From the NCBI RefSeq assembly GCF_030463535.1, contig NC_132896.1, forward strand, positions 32,648,977 to 32,712,976: a DNA stretch of 64,000 nucleotides, in the 5' to 3' direction. The first letter of the stretch is position 1, and the number at the start of each line of letters is the position of its first letter. The translations under genes were made by a program, and so were the position numbers. This DNA comes from Salminus brasiliensis (taxonomy: Eukaryota; Chordata; Actinopteri; Characiformes; Bryconidae). Positions 39,741 through 51,833 of this stretch are shown in pieces. The notes under the pieces were generated by a model. That model saw only the letters and a program-made list of their open reading frames with translations. It was not told where the DNA came from and did no database searches.

Positions 39741-41819
39741 ATCATTCCCAGTCAAACATCTCCAGAGTCCAGCATTCCAGTCAGTTTCTCCAGGAGAACG
39801 AGTGACTCTGCAGTGCACGGTCCACCCTAAGATCCAAGCAGCTGAACGTGGAGTGCTCTGGTTCAGATCTGCTGCAGGACGATCCTTTCCTGAGATCATC
39901 TACACTCATCACAACAGCAGCCGTCAGTGTGAGATCAGCTCTTCTAAAGACGGCTGTGTGTTCAGCTTCTCCAAGAACATCAACAACAGTGAAGATACTG
40001 GAACTTACTACTGTGCTGTGGCCAGCTGTGGGAAGATCATTGTCGGCAATGGAACAGCAGTAGACTTTAGTAAGCCTCACATCTTTCATACAGGGGGTTC
40101 TGCAGTCATTATATCTAGAACCATTTAAATGCGCATGTGGTTCTCAAGGTGGAATGGTTATTAGATAAATAGCCTGCTTTATAGAACATTTTACAAATGG
40201 TTCTATTTGATACCAAAAAGGGTCCCACTATAGTGAACCATCTTTATTATTATAGAAACACTTAATTCACTGTATAAACTTAACATTATACTTTTAATTC
40301 TTATGAATATGAATATGTAGCATTTTATATAATTTATAACTTCTAGAGAAGCTTGTGTTGTGATCTTTCTGGGAGCTGTGTTGGTGTGAGTGTGTGGGGT
40401 TGTGATCGCTGCTCAAGTCATTTTAATCTGCAAAGGAAACTGTAAACACTGCATGCTATGCATATGTTTAAATGTGTGCTTAAATCATGGTCAGTTCATT
40501 TTTATTTATAATTAAGATCATATTTAATGACAATGTTTAATAAACTGTAATATGGGTAATGATTTCTTTAGTAGTACCTTAGATTCTAGGTCTTGACCAG
40601 GTGTGTTTAACATACAAATTCCAAAGTTCTAGATAATCATAAACACATCAGTTTCCAGCTACTTAGTTCATGTTAATGCTAACGAAATTAAAAAAATATA
40701 ATTGGTTAATCATTTAAAGTAACAGGGTGGTAAGAACAAACAAAATCGCAATAAATGTAACCTTAATGTCACACATTTTGACAGGAAAATAAATAAAAAA
40801 AATATCTTAAGTAAAAGTTAATGTCCCAGTAAACTGTAGCGATTTCATTGCATTTCTTTTACAGCCTAGATATTTTTTGTGTCGAAATATTAGATGACTA
40901 CTTGGTCTTCATGTAGGTCTTATTTGTCCTGAATTTAAATTTTATATAATGTCCTAATTCTTTTTTACAATGTATTTTTCAGTTTTTACATATATAATGG
41001 GTAAAACTGTATAGGTTACAGACCATGTTTTCATTTTCAAATATTTAGGCTTATGGCGTAGAATGTTTTCCAATGTATTTTATCTCAGTAGCTAGAACCT
41101 GTTTGACATTTAGTGTAATTTAATATATGTTCGATTTATATATTTATATCTTATATTGTTTATTTTTTATTGTGTTTTACAATTTTTATATTATATAAAT
41201 ATATATTTAATGTATTTAAACATTTAATTTATATTATTATTTTGTTTCTAGGGAAAATTCTAATGCTAATGAAAATAAATAATATAACTGGTTAATCACT
41301 TAAATTAACAGGGTGGTAAGAACAAACAAAATCACAATAAATGTAACCTTAATGTCACACATTTTTATACAGGGAAGTAAATCAGGAAAATCACTTAAGT
41401 AAAGGTTAATGTCCCAGTAAACTGTTTTTCATTGCTTTCTTTTATAGCCTAAATATTTTTTGTGTCTAGATAATAGCATTAATAGTAAATAGTAAATTAT
41501 CAGTAAATAATATTGTTTTTACTTCTATTATTTATTTTGTGTATATAGTGGTAATTTATCTACGTTTTTGTAATTGAGTGTCTTGCTATCCCTTTCTGCT
41601 TTGACACTGAGAATTTCCCCACTGTGGGACTAATAAAGGATTATCTAAAACTAGAGTTTGACAAATGTGTAATCATGCACTTCCTGAACTTCTAACCCTT
41701 TAAAACCCTTCTCTAACCCATTTGACTCTGTTTCTCTATCCCAACAGAACCATGATGCTGTTGGGCCGAATTACACTTCAGTACAATTTACAACTTATTT
41801 CTCACTTAATGCTGCCTGA
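39741..41819 (+). pseudogene. NITR pseudogene without V domain
   Basis: Three degraded exons in order. The second Ig exon 39741-40069 is well kept from the LQC cysteine to GKIIVGNGT but has lost about 4 bases near its start, shifting the frame relative to the splice site. A TM-like exon at 40348-40455 has in-frame stops. A tail exon at 41748-41819 reads NHDAVGPNYTSVQF and then stops early, lacking the second ITIM. No leader or V exon is found upstream. Its second Ig domain is closest to that of the gene at 5713 (same SSSKDGC stretch). Confidence 0.85.
41572..41655 (+). mobile_element. LINE-like 3' tail remnant
   Basis: The text GAATTTCCCCACTGTGGGAC followed by TAATAAAGGATTATC resembles the common 3' end of fish LINEs. 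No reverse transcriptase sequence is nearby. Confidence 0.45.
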
Positions 41820-41950
41820 ACATTAACTGCTGGACATCGTATACAGTTTTTAGGGTTACACACTACTAATGCACTACCAAAGTCATTTTTAAAGAGGGCC
41901 AAGTTGACTTCTGATGGCTAAATATAGTTTCAAGTAAAGCAGCCAGTAAG

Positions 41951-42040
41951 AACCATGTGATTTTTTATCAGCCAATGAGGTTTAACTTGTGAACCAAGCA
42001 AGCAAACACAATTGAGTGCCTCAGTTCATCACTTCCTTTT
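41951..42040 (+). promoter_or_regulatory. NITR promoter module
   Basis: AACCATGTGATTTTTTATCA then GCCAATGAGGTTTA (CCAAT at 41972-41976), then CAGTTCATCACTTCCTTTT at 42022-42040. Confidence 0.65.
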
Positions 42041-42091
42041 GAATGTTTTCCTTCAAGTCTAGTACTGGTATTTAACTTATATGTTTAGATC

Positions 42092-45000
42092 ATGGCTTCA
42101 TTTGGGATTGTCATTTTAGTTCTCTACAAAATATGTAAGTTTTCTTTGGAAAACTCAAAAATATTTATATTATTTCTCAAAAACTATTAATGATGCTTGT
42201 CTGAAGTCGTATCAATATTTTTTATTTATTAACTCTGAACTTAAACTGATGTTACAGGTTCTGCTCAAGCTGTAGGAAATCCAGAGCCATTGGTCATCTC
42301 AGTTAAAGCTGGGGAATCGTTTACTCTTAGCTGCACATCTACAATTACAGACCAGAAGTCCAAAGTTATGTTTTGGTTCAAGCAAAGACTGGAGCACATG
42401 CCGCTGGAAGTGGGATACAAGCTCAGTAATAAGACACCTGCACTTCAAGATCCCTTTAAGAAATCAAGATTTCAGCTGAAGCAGACTGAGAGCGGCGTTT
42501 CTCTCATTATTAAAAGTGTTAGTAAAGAAGATGAGGGAATGTACTTCTGTGGAGAGGTAGCTGAGAATGCGGTGAAGTTTTCTAATGGGACTTTCTTAGC
42601 TGTGTCAGGTAATTATACTGTTTCTGCTTTGGTTTCATTTCTCTGATCCAGGAAAATCTAATTTATCTTGATTCTATTCCCAATGATGTTATTTCCATCA
42701 ATAATGCTTTAGTATTTAGCCTGCTTTATCTATAATGACCACAGTGTGATTTCATAGATGATTCCACCTTCATTAGTGTGATGAAGATCTCAGACCATCT
42801 ATATTTTATTACCAGGCAGTTCAAACATCTCAGTGGATCAAACTCCAGTACTGGAATCAGTTTCTTCAGGAGAGTCGGTGACTCTGCAGTGCACAGTCCT
42901 CTCTGAGGTCAGTCCAGAAGATCTCAGGGTGCTCTGGTTCAGATCTGCTGCAGGACGATCCTTTCCTGAAATCATCTACACTGATCACAACAGCAGCAGC
43001 CGTCAGTGTGAGACCAGATCCTCTCCACACAGCTGTGTGTACAACTTCTCCAAGAACATCCTCAACGACAGTGATGCTGGAACTTACTACTGCGCTGTGA
43101 GCACCTGTGGGAAGATCATCATTGGCAATGGAACAACAGTGTGCTTGAGTAAGACGTCTTCTGTGCTTTATGCATTCCCTTGAATGTCGTATCAATTTGT
43201 GAACAAACCCGTTCATTCCTGACCCTTCTGTTCTAGAGCCTCCTTATCATCATCAACTGCTGGTTGTTGTCCTCAGTCTGGCTCTGGGATTGAGCTTATT
43301 CTGGAATATCACTCTGACCTGCTGGAGCTGGAGGAGAGGGATCTGCTGTGGTGAGTACATTCAGATGAACCAAATGTTCTTCAGTTTATGACCAGGTTCC
43401 TGAACTTTTAACACGGTTCCTCTCAATGCATTTCAAGGTAAAACATCTCAGTCTGGCCTCCACGATTTCCAAGAGGTGCTACAAGACCAGGTATGTTACT
43501 ATTCTGCTTGTTTTACTGATTTTAATGAAGTGTCTAAAGCAGTTGAAGTGAACTTGCAGGTTCTAACAGTTAGTAATGTCAGTTGTTCTGTGCATTGTTT
43601 CCCTGTAGTTTAGCGGGCGATCTCTCAATAATGGTAACAATCCTGTAGTGTTGAGACACATTCATTAACATTTAATCACAGATCCAACTCAAACAGTCTT
43701 GTGAAAAAAACTAAAACCTGGTGTTTTTTGTTGATCTGCTTTTGCTCATCTCACATTAAAACATGTTTGGTGTTTCCCGATGGTAGATGCTCTTCTTTGG
43801 TTTATTTTAAACTATACCAGTAGACCCAGTGATAAAATTTTAGGATTGTTAAAGATTGGCTGAAGCTGCTAGGACATTTACTTTTAATTTATTTAGCATA
43901 CAGTGAAACAGTCATTTCTAATTGTTCTAAGATCTTTTAACATCCGTTCCCAGACAAACCTACATCCACAGCCTTTCTTTCTGGTGGTCTCTGAAAGCTT
44001 TTTGGATCTCTGTATGATGATACTAAAGGTTTAAATATGACAGGATCCTCCAAAACCCTCCTGATCCTCCTAAAACCCTAATGTTTTAATAAACTGCTGT
44101 GCTGTGTGGTCCTAAATTATTATTTTTTTAATACTAATAAATGTGGGGCTGTCCAATTTTTTTATCACAGATAAAATAAAAGAAATTTTTAATTAATTAC
44201 ATTTTACAAATGCTTTTTTATCCATTATTTGTATTTATTTAGATTATCTCCATCTCTCCATTTGACGAAGATCAAATATCCAATTTAATAGGACTTTCTT
44301 GTTTTACGTGACTGCATTATTAAGTGTACCAACAAGACTAACACAACAAATGAAGGCGAGTAAAACGCAGATGTGTGTAGATTTGTGCAAACCCACAACC
44401 AGAAACTTTCACACCTTGAAAACATGATGTGGTTTCTGATCATCATCAGTTCATGCTGATACTCCGAGTGTATTTAAGGCTATAGCGTCAAAACCGCAAT
44501 ATAATGTCAAGCATAAACAGAAAAAAATAAATTAATTAAATTATTATTGACCATTTAAAGAAACTCTTAGAAACACTGTCGGACATTTATTTCTACCCGT
44601 ACCAGATCGTAAGTCAGATTAAAACAACTGTGTGTAAAAGTTCTGTTTAAGTGAGGATTAAGAATCTGTGAAAATGTGTGTAGATCACCATCAACAACAC
44701 TTTCTAAACTACAAACTACACAATCTGTAGGCATAGTGGCAGTTTACTGCAGTGATTACAGCATGCAGTTCATAAAAACATTGAGAAAATCATTAAAAAA
44801 CAAACATTGAAAAATTCTCTATTGAATTGTGTTTTGATTTAAAACAGTGTGTGTTCGGCAGTAACTGTGCTGCTGAAATATTAGTCCCCTATTAGAATTT
44901 GATTTCTGAGGTTATACTGCCACCTATTGGATGTTCTCATTTCAACTGTGTTTTATTTTTAACAGGGTGATGATGATGATGATGATGATGAGGAGTTCTA

Positions 45001-45109
45001 CTTCGCTGCTTTACATTTCTCTGAGAAGATGAAGAGAAGAAAGTTCAAGGACAACATTTTCACCAAAGTCAGATTCACCCCCTTTTCTTATCACAAGCCA
45101 ACACAGTGA
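42092..45109 (+). CDS. nitr: NITR-type receptor, V class B, acidic tail without ITIM
   Basis: Predicted 345-aa receptor. Exons: leader 42092-42134, V 42258-42608, second Ig domain 42816-43148, TM 43237-43350, linker 43438-43490, tail 44966-45109; frame open. V domain: LSC, WFKQRLEH, DEGMYFC, J-like FSNGTFLAV. It differs from the V exon at 61124 by only two bases in 351. Second domain: DAGTYYCAV and GKIIIGNGT. The TM is uncharged, followed by CWSWRRGICC. The tail begins with seven Asp encoded by (GAT)n, then EFYFAALHFSEKMKRR, and a conserved TKVRFTPF near the end. Its two tyrosines (FYFAA, FSYHK) do not fit the ITIM or ITSM pattern, so it should not signal like the others. TM and tail are of the type at 505. 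AATAAA at 45326. Confidence 0.92.
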
Positions 45110-45899
45110 AGCCACTCAGATTTACAGAAATTATTATCATATTCTGCAAATATGAATGGATACTCACACGTTCTCTTGCAGGTGAACGTATTGGCTTTTT
45201 TTATTTGTTTTGTTTTTTTATTGAAGTTTCTAAGTAAAGACTTGAAAATTTATTTTTTCTGCTCTGCAACACATCACAGAAAACTGAATATTTCTGTTTA
45301 TATCTTTCATATGTACTTCATAATTAATAAATCATGCAAACAAACTGTTTAAGTCTGTAATTTCTGTAATGAAACCTGTAGACATGTGCATCAAAATATG
45401 GAATATAAGGTAATAAACCTAAACATAAGCAATATCTTAAAAAATCACTTGTACAATTAATTAAAATCCAGTTTTCTTGTTGAGGGAAAAATCTGCTTGT
45501 AACTTGTGAACATTAGTCCAGAAACGTTAAGCAATTTTGGATATTTGGCCATTTACACTTGAGGTGAAGACTGGCCAAAGTCAGTGCTTCTCAGTATAGA
45601 TAGAAATCTGGAAAAAACGAATAATAAATATTAATATTAAATAATAACAAAATAAACACTCTTGAAGGAAATTGTGTTTATTTTTGCATTAACTTTCAAA
45701 TATCTTTCACAGATTTCAAGATCTTTACTACAACTATACTGAACTGTGTAAAACTGTACTACATTTAAAATTAAATTGTCTGTTTCTATTAAAGCAAAAA
45801 ATCTCCTGGGGACAGTTTAATAAACTCCTTAGGAAGGAAGCTCCACAGAGGGGCACCGAAGCTCCACAAACTCAATAAATCACTGTTCTTTACAAAGTT
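45110..45899. other. 3' UTR and spacer
   Basis: AATAAA at 45326-45331, in the same context as that at 4461 after the sister gene (AATAAATCAT), marks the probable transcript end. No exon beyond it. Confidence 0.6.
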
Positions 45900-48047
45900 T
45901 AAGCATTTTGGAAACGTCTATGTAAAGCTGTTTATTTAGACAATATGCATTTGTAAAGAAATGTGCATGAATCCCACTGTATCTCACTGTACATTAAGTC
46001 TAGAAAAACATATGTATATTGTATTGTATTTTATAAGAATATTGTATTTTGTCTCTCTCCATGGTCCTGGGAAAATACAACAATATCGCTCTCCGTGGTG
46101 CTGAAACCAATGTACTTCACCCCTCAAAGCAGAAAATGGTTACAGCAGTCTTCTACAGTACAATCTATCTGTTAATTAACCCCACTTTGTGGGATGAACG
46201 TCTGAGGATGTGATGAGTGATTATAAGCTGAGTGACAATATCTTGAACAGGATGTAGAGCAGCGAAGTGGACAGAACCAGTGCACTCTTGTCCAAAGTGA
46301 CCCACAATTTCTTTTCTGCTTTTTGTTCAAAGCATATTAAATGATTTCAGAATTAAGGAACCGTAGTTAGCCTAGAATAACACATTTTCTTAATCTTTAG
46401 AGTAGAAATACGTTCATACACTTTCTACAGGGAGTAAAATTAAATATCACACTTTCTTCCCATTTTTGAGCACGATATATATATAAGCCAAAACATATTT
46501 AATAAGTATTTAGTTTGGCACAGACCACATTTAATGTGCTTTGCATTATGTCAAATTAAATAATGATCATGCTCTTGAATGTTCAGATGTTCAAGATGTT
46601 CAAGTGTTCTCTGTAGAGGACATGAACGTTTTTAACTTGAAAATGTGACAACATATGTAATTTAACCAGGGGTGTCCAAACTTTTGTATATTATGTATAT
46701 GTATATAAACCTTTAACCTTAAGAAGCTCCATCATCTAAGGCCACCTTTGATAAGCAAGAAGAGGAGAATAATAGCTGCAGTTATGCACTCCACCACAAG
46801 GGGGCATCTAAGTACCATGAGGAATAATGTCTGGCTTTGTACCTTTAGGAAAAGAGAGGACATGTGGAATGAAAGGGACAAGCAGCAAGATTTGATCAAC
46901 TGATCTGAAGCAATCAAGCAGCCAAATCTGTCCAAATCTGATCAGCTGTTCTGAGACCTGCTTTTTACCTCCTCTGGTTGGTCTTTCTTCAAGCTAAAGT
47001 TTTATGTAGCTGTATGAACAGGTGATGAACCTTCCCACAAAAAAAAAAAAGTTACGTACACAACTGATCTTCTTCTCATCACACTGGAGGCAGGAGACTG
47101 GAGGATATTGTCCACATGCCCCCCCCCCCCCCCAATCCACAAGCACCACCCCTTCTAGTTTCAGAGTTACTGAAGCTCCTTTAAGGTCCACACACTGCAT
47201 ACTTTGAATAATCTCAGTAGAAAAGCACTGACAGTAGAATGGGGTGGTCTTTTTTTATGTGTGGCAGCTGCACAAGAAAGGACAACCAGTATATTGGTGT
47301 CTGGGTCTTTGGTGCCCAAGGCTTAGTCATGCTCATGGAGGTCCCACCTCACAACTTACAGGACTGAATTCCCTAAAAAGCCTAGCTTTGAATGTTCTGT
47401 ATGTTGCCACCAGTTTGTACAGAAGTCCCTGTAGTTACTCAATACACCTTAGTGTGTAATAAGGGTTAAAGGATCTGGTTTTGGTGTTTCAGAGACAACA
47501 GGACATCTTCTGAGGTCTTGTGGAGTCCATACTATTCTACATGCTGACTGTGCACAATTGAATAGCCGTGTCAACAATAAGTGCACCCTAGAGTAGATAC
47601 ATTAAGAGTGTGTGGATGTGCATATTTTGCATATTGTGTATCTTCTGAACTGGCTAAGTGAAGGGTCAATTTTTCTGCGCACTCCAACCTGAATATATAT
47701 TTATTAAAATACATTATTTGATCTTTGCACCGATTCTGTGCAGCAGCTCCTCACACTTCACCCCGATCTGAGCTGCCACAGAAACCCAGCCCATAAAATG
47801 AACCAATCACTGTGGTTTTAACTGCAGACTTCGAGACTGCAAGATCTCACACCTCAACACCCTCTGCTAACTGTGAGCATTGAAATCTTACACACGATCT
47901 TAAAGGCCTGAGACGCTTCAAAGCAAACGAAAGGCACCAACAAAAAATAGAGACACACGTACACACATTTAGTACAGAAATATTACTGCAATAAAGACAA
48001 AAACACACACAGTAAAATGCATAATCAAATGCACATTTACACACACA

Positions 48048-48400
48048 TACGAAATAGACAATAGTATTGGGACACCTGCTCATTTATTGATTTATCTGAA
48101 ATTAAAAGGTAATATAAAGAGTGTATACCCTATTTTCCACCCCACCTCATCCCCAACTCCCAAACTCATCCCAAAAGGTTTGGATTGAGCACCAGTGAGC
48201 CTCATTCCAGAGAACACAGTCCTTCCACTGCTCTATAGCTCAATGCTGGGGGGCTTTATACCCCTCTAGCCAACACCTGGCATTTGGCATGGTGCCAGTA
48301 GGTTGATGTTGGCAGATATGTGTCAGCAATGGCATCAACTTAAAGAAGATAAATGCATTAATTAGAAGGGATGTCCACAAACATTTGGACAAATAGTGTA
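48048..48400 (+). mobile_element. MITE-like element, third copy
   Basis: Same family and same position within the duplicated spacer as the element at 17529. It ends CAAACATTTGGACAAATAGT. Confidence 0.7.
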
Positions 48401-48938
48401 TCTATAAGTTAAGTAAACACTAATCGTCACTAACAGGTCACTAATCTTTAATGTTTACTAATATAATATAAATATCACTGGCAGGGTCGAGGAACAAGCA
48501 CATTCATATTTACTATTCATTTAAATATGGTTAATATAGACTATAAATACCCAAATTCTGATTAGATATAAAAAATATATAGAAACTAAACCAAAATCTA
48601 TCAGCATTGTGCTTTTGTACCTCTTTATTAGACAGCACTGAAACTCTATACAGTACTTTTACAGTACAGGGTGTGTTTGTATGCCTGATGTGAGACAGAA
48701 ATAGCTGAGCATCCTGTGGAAACTTATGAGGGATGGGTCGTTTTTCTCAGAAGCCTGATCAGGGTGGTCAGAGAGGTCTGCAGAGATAAAGCAAGAACAC
48801 TTTAGTGATGCAGGGGTAAAAGATCAAGGCGTGTAGCGCTCAGAGCTGTGGAAACCACCAACAGCCCAAACACCACCACAGGCAGAGACGTTCACAGACA
48901 CGTCAAAGCAAGAAACATCACACATGCATGCACGCACG

Positions 48939-48940
<2 letters not shown>

Positions 48941-48975
<35 letters not shown>
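48941..48975. repeat. (CA)n microsatellite
   Basis: CA run with initial CGCA units. Confidence 0.9.
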
Positions 48976-48977
<2 letters not shown>

Positions 48978-49096
48978 ATTGTATATTTAAATTAATTATC
49001 TCATGATAATGACTAAAAAAAAACTTTGTTAGATGATGATTTTTGTTTGTTTTCTCTCAAGTTCTGTTTGCTTGTGTTGCGTTGGGGGAGGGGGGA

Positions 49097-49114
49097 GAGA
49101 GAGAGAGAGAGAGA
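49097..49114. repeat. (GA)n microsatellite
   Basis: Short GA run, at the place of the longer ones at 19052 and 28541. Confidence 0.85.
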
Positions 49115-51035
49115 CTAAGAGAGATGATGCTAATAATGCTCATAATGGTGGAGGAGGAGCCGCAGTAGGCTAACCCTGACCACACAGTCATCTTTAACAT
49201 CCTGCAACTGCATATGCATCAAAGAAAGTCTAGTATTATAGTATCTATTATAGTCTATTATAAAGTCATGGCAGTTGATGTAGTCTATATTTTCATGCTT
49301 ATTCATATTTATGGCAGGAATAAATAAGCACAAATGTATTTATACTCTTTGATCCATTTGATCTCACTACAACTACAAACTACAAACTACAAACTTTATT
49401 CTAAAGTCTGCAAACCAAACTAGTCAGTGCCAGTACCTTTCTGCTTCCCAATGGCATGTCCAACGCATGCTGAAGCATCATTTGTGGCTGCCCTTAGTGG
49501 TGTTTTAATCTGTGCTTGCATCCAGCTGGGCCTGTATTTGACCTTAACCTTGACCTTCTCATCATAAGTAATAAAAGAGCACAGTACTGGAGTTAGATGG
49601 CATGAAAATGTCAGAATCAGCACTTTCTGCAATGCCAGTCCCATATGCAGCATAGACAGACTCCTCTTTGGCACCTGGCAAATCAAGGAGATGCAGCTAG
49701 TCAATTCACTGAGCCATATATTTTCTCTCAGTCAATATTGTGTATGGCTAACAGATAGTCAAGGAGGCAGGGAAGTTGAAAGCTCACAAGAGTTTAACAT
49801 AGCCTAGTGGATTAAACTGACTGGTCAAAACTCTTGGCACATTGTGTTCCACTGTATTTGTACACTGTTCTGTACATTATTTTCATAAAAAAGCTGATGG
49901 GAAGTTGGTTGCTTGGCCAGTTTTGTATCCCCAACAATCCATAAGCAGGGCTCATTATTCTAATGTCTGGCTCTATAATTATGGTGCAGTGGAGGTTCAT
50001 ATCTATGAGCATAATAAACATTATGACATCAGAGATGACTTTATCTTATAAGAGACATAAGCAGCCACTAAGGCCCCCCCTGGACACTAGGGGACCCCCT
50101 AAAAATGTTTAAGTTACTATTGTACCATTGTTTGACCTCTTGAACCACAGGTTTATTACTGTGTTATTAATTCTAAAACAGAAACTACCACGAGTGTTTG
50201 GTAAACATTTAGTATTATTTTTGGAGTCCCAAAGGTTCTATTTTAGGGCCTACAAAGTTGTGTATGTTATCAGAGTGAAGTAGCTATAAGGGTGTAAACT
50301 TCTGTACAGATGATTAATTCTAGGAAAGAGTGACTGGTTAACCTAAACCACTGATCTACAAAACATCAGCACAGTCATTTCTTCAGATCACCAATTTTGC
50401 CATCTCTTTGTAGCCAGTCAGAGTGTTAAATACACCGCCAAGCCCACCCCGCCATGCTCAGGGTCCCTGAAAGGCTCGAGTTGGCCCTGTAATATAGTAG
50501 CCTGTGTACCAGGTCTAATTCATCAGAGCAAAAATGAAACAAAAAAAAAAGCAAAAGAGATAGTAGATTCCTCCTCTTGTTGGTAACTCTCCAGATGCAG
50601 GTGCTAAAGGTTGGTAAGTAATATGTCTGACCTTTCGAACATGCTGCTTTTGAGTGGCTAAGGTCATGTATGAAAATACTACAGCGTTAAAGAGCATAGC
50701 TGAGAAACACCACCGCAGCTTTATGAATAGAACTTTATCACTGTGTTGTAGCACTGATACTGCAGAGTGCTATGAGTCTAGACCTTAAACCTCTTAAAAC
50801 CCTAAACTTGAAATAGGATGTGTTAAATAAGCGGTTAGTAACAACTTCTATATTAATAAGAGTGAAAAACTCAACAGACAGACGCCGAGGTCGAGAGGTT
50901 AACTTATTCTGTAGCTTACTCTGGGTGTCAAAGAATGTGTTTCTTTACTCAAATACACACATACACACACATACACACACATACACACACAGCTAGAATC
51001 CAATGTTGATCCTGTAACCATTAAATGTGTACAGC

Positions 51036-51038
<3 letters not shown>

Positions 51039-51104
<66 letters not shown>
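51039..51104. repeat. (TA)n microsatellite
   Basis: Uninterrupted TA run of 66 bases. Confidence 0.95.
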
Positions 51105-51108
<4 letters not shown>

Positions 51109-51445
51109 CATCTACCCTAAAAAGGTTCCAGCAGCAAAAGAACACAGTAGCACCACAGATCCACCACAAGCTCCACAGCACACACTAAAGACCAGCTTAA
51201 CTCTGCTGTCAGGCTCATTTGACATAAAATCAGCTTACTGCTATGTCTCACTCACTCAGAATCTATACACATGTTCATCTACTATACATACACTACTGCA
51301 CAAGCTATTTAAATAATTAATAAAATGTACAGATGTCTTTCTATTGACATATAGGCATCTATTATTGGCATCTATGTTGGTATATCTGTTATATTTAGAT
51401 GTTTATCAAGTGTTTGAAAAGTAATATTTAACATGTCATTGGGGC

Positions 51446-51545
51446 TTTGAGCGACTCAGCGGCCTAAGGTACTGCCACTGCAGTGGCTCAGCAGTCTCAA
51501 GCACTGCCACTATAACCCAGTGGTTGCGACTTTGAATTCTGAGGG
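51446..51545 (+). mobile_element. tRNA-derived SINE remnant (second family)
   Basis: GAGCGACTCAGCGGCCTAAG and GTGGCTCAGCAGTCTCAAGC, followed by CACTGCCACTATAACCCAGT and a decayed B box (TTTGAATTCTG), resemble a tRNA-like head with an internal partial duplication. Confidence 0.5.
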
Positions 51546-51720
51546 CTGAGGTATCAATTTTTAATATTATCCTTTTTATTTTAAATAAAGTGCCCCTATT
51601 CTCTAATTTCACTGACTTCTGTGTATATTAAAAGTCTTCACACTTTGCTTTTGCAAGATGGACAGGGGGCTTCTGATGGCGACATAGAGAAGAGCACAGG
51701 AGGAGAGAAAAAAGCAAAAC

Positions 51721-51809
51721 ACCCTGTGACTTTCCCCAGCCAATGAGGTCAATCTCAAGAGCCCTAATCTAATACAGTGTGCAGTGGTTCTACCAACGGC
51801 TTTCTTTTA
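51721..51809 (+). promoter_or_regulatory. NITR promoter module
   Basis: ACCCTGTGACTTTCCC, then CAGCCAATGAGGTC (CCAAT at 51740-51744), then CGGCTTTCTTTT at 51798-51809. Confidence 0.6.
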
Positions 51810-51833
51810 ATAAACACTGCTTATTTTAAGGTG

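Larger units (their letters stand above)
45900..49770. repeat. Segmental duplication, copy 2 (non-coding spacer)
   Basis: Partner of 14900-20060, shorter because it lacks some microsatellite and MITE sequence. The best-preserved part is 48455-48670 against 18070-18300. A poly-C run sits here (47120-47133); another lies at 16073-16085 in copy 1. Confidence 0.8.
49771..51720. other. Spacer before the gene at 51834
   Basis: No exon is recognised. It contains a (TA)n run and a SINE remnant, listed separately, and a (CA)n-like stretch with ATACACAC units near 50950-50990. Confidence 0.5.

Noticed and set aside
49420-49704. 94-codon minus-strand frame in the duplicated spacer
   Set aside because: The matching copy near 19550-20000 does not keep the same frame, so coding is unlikely.
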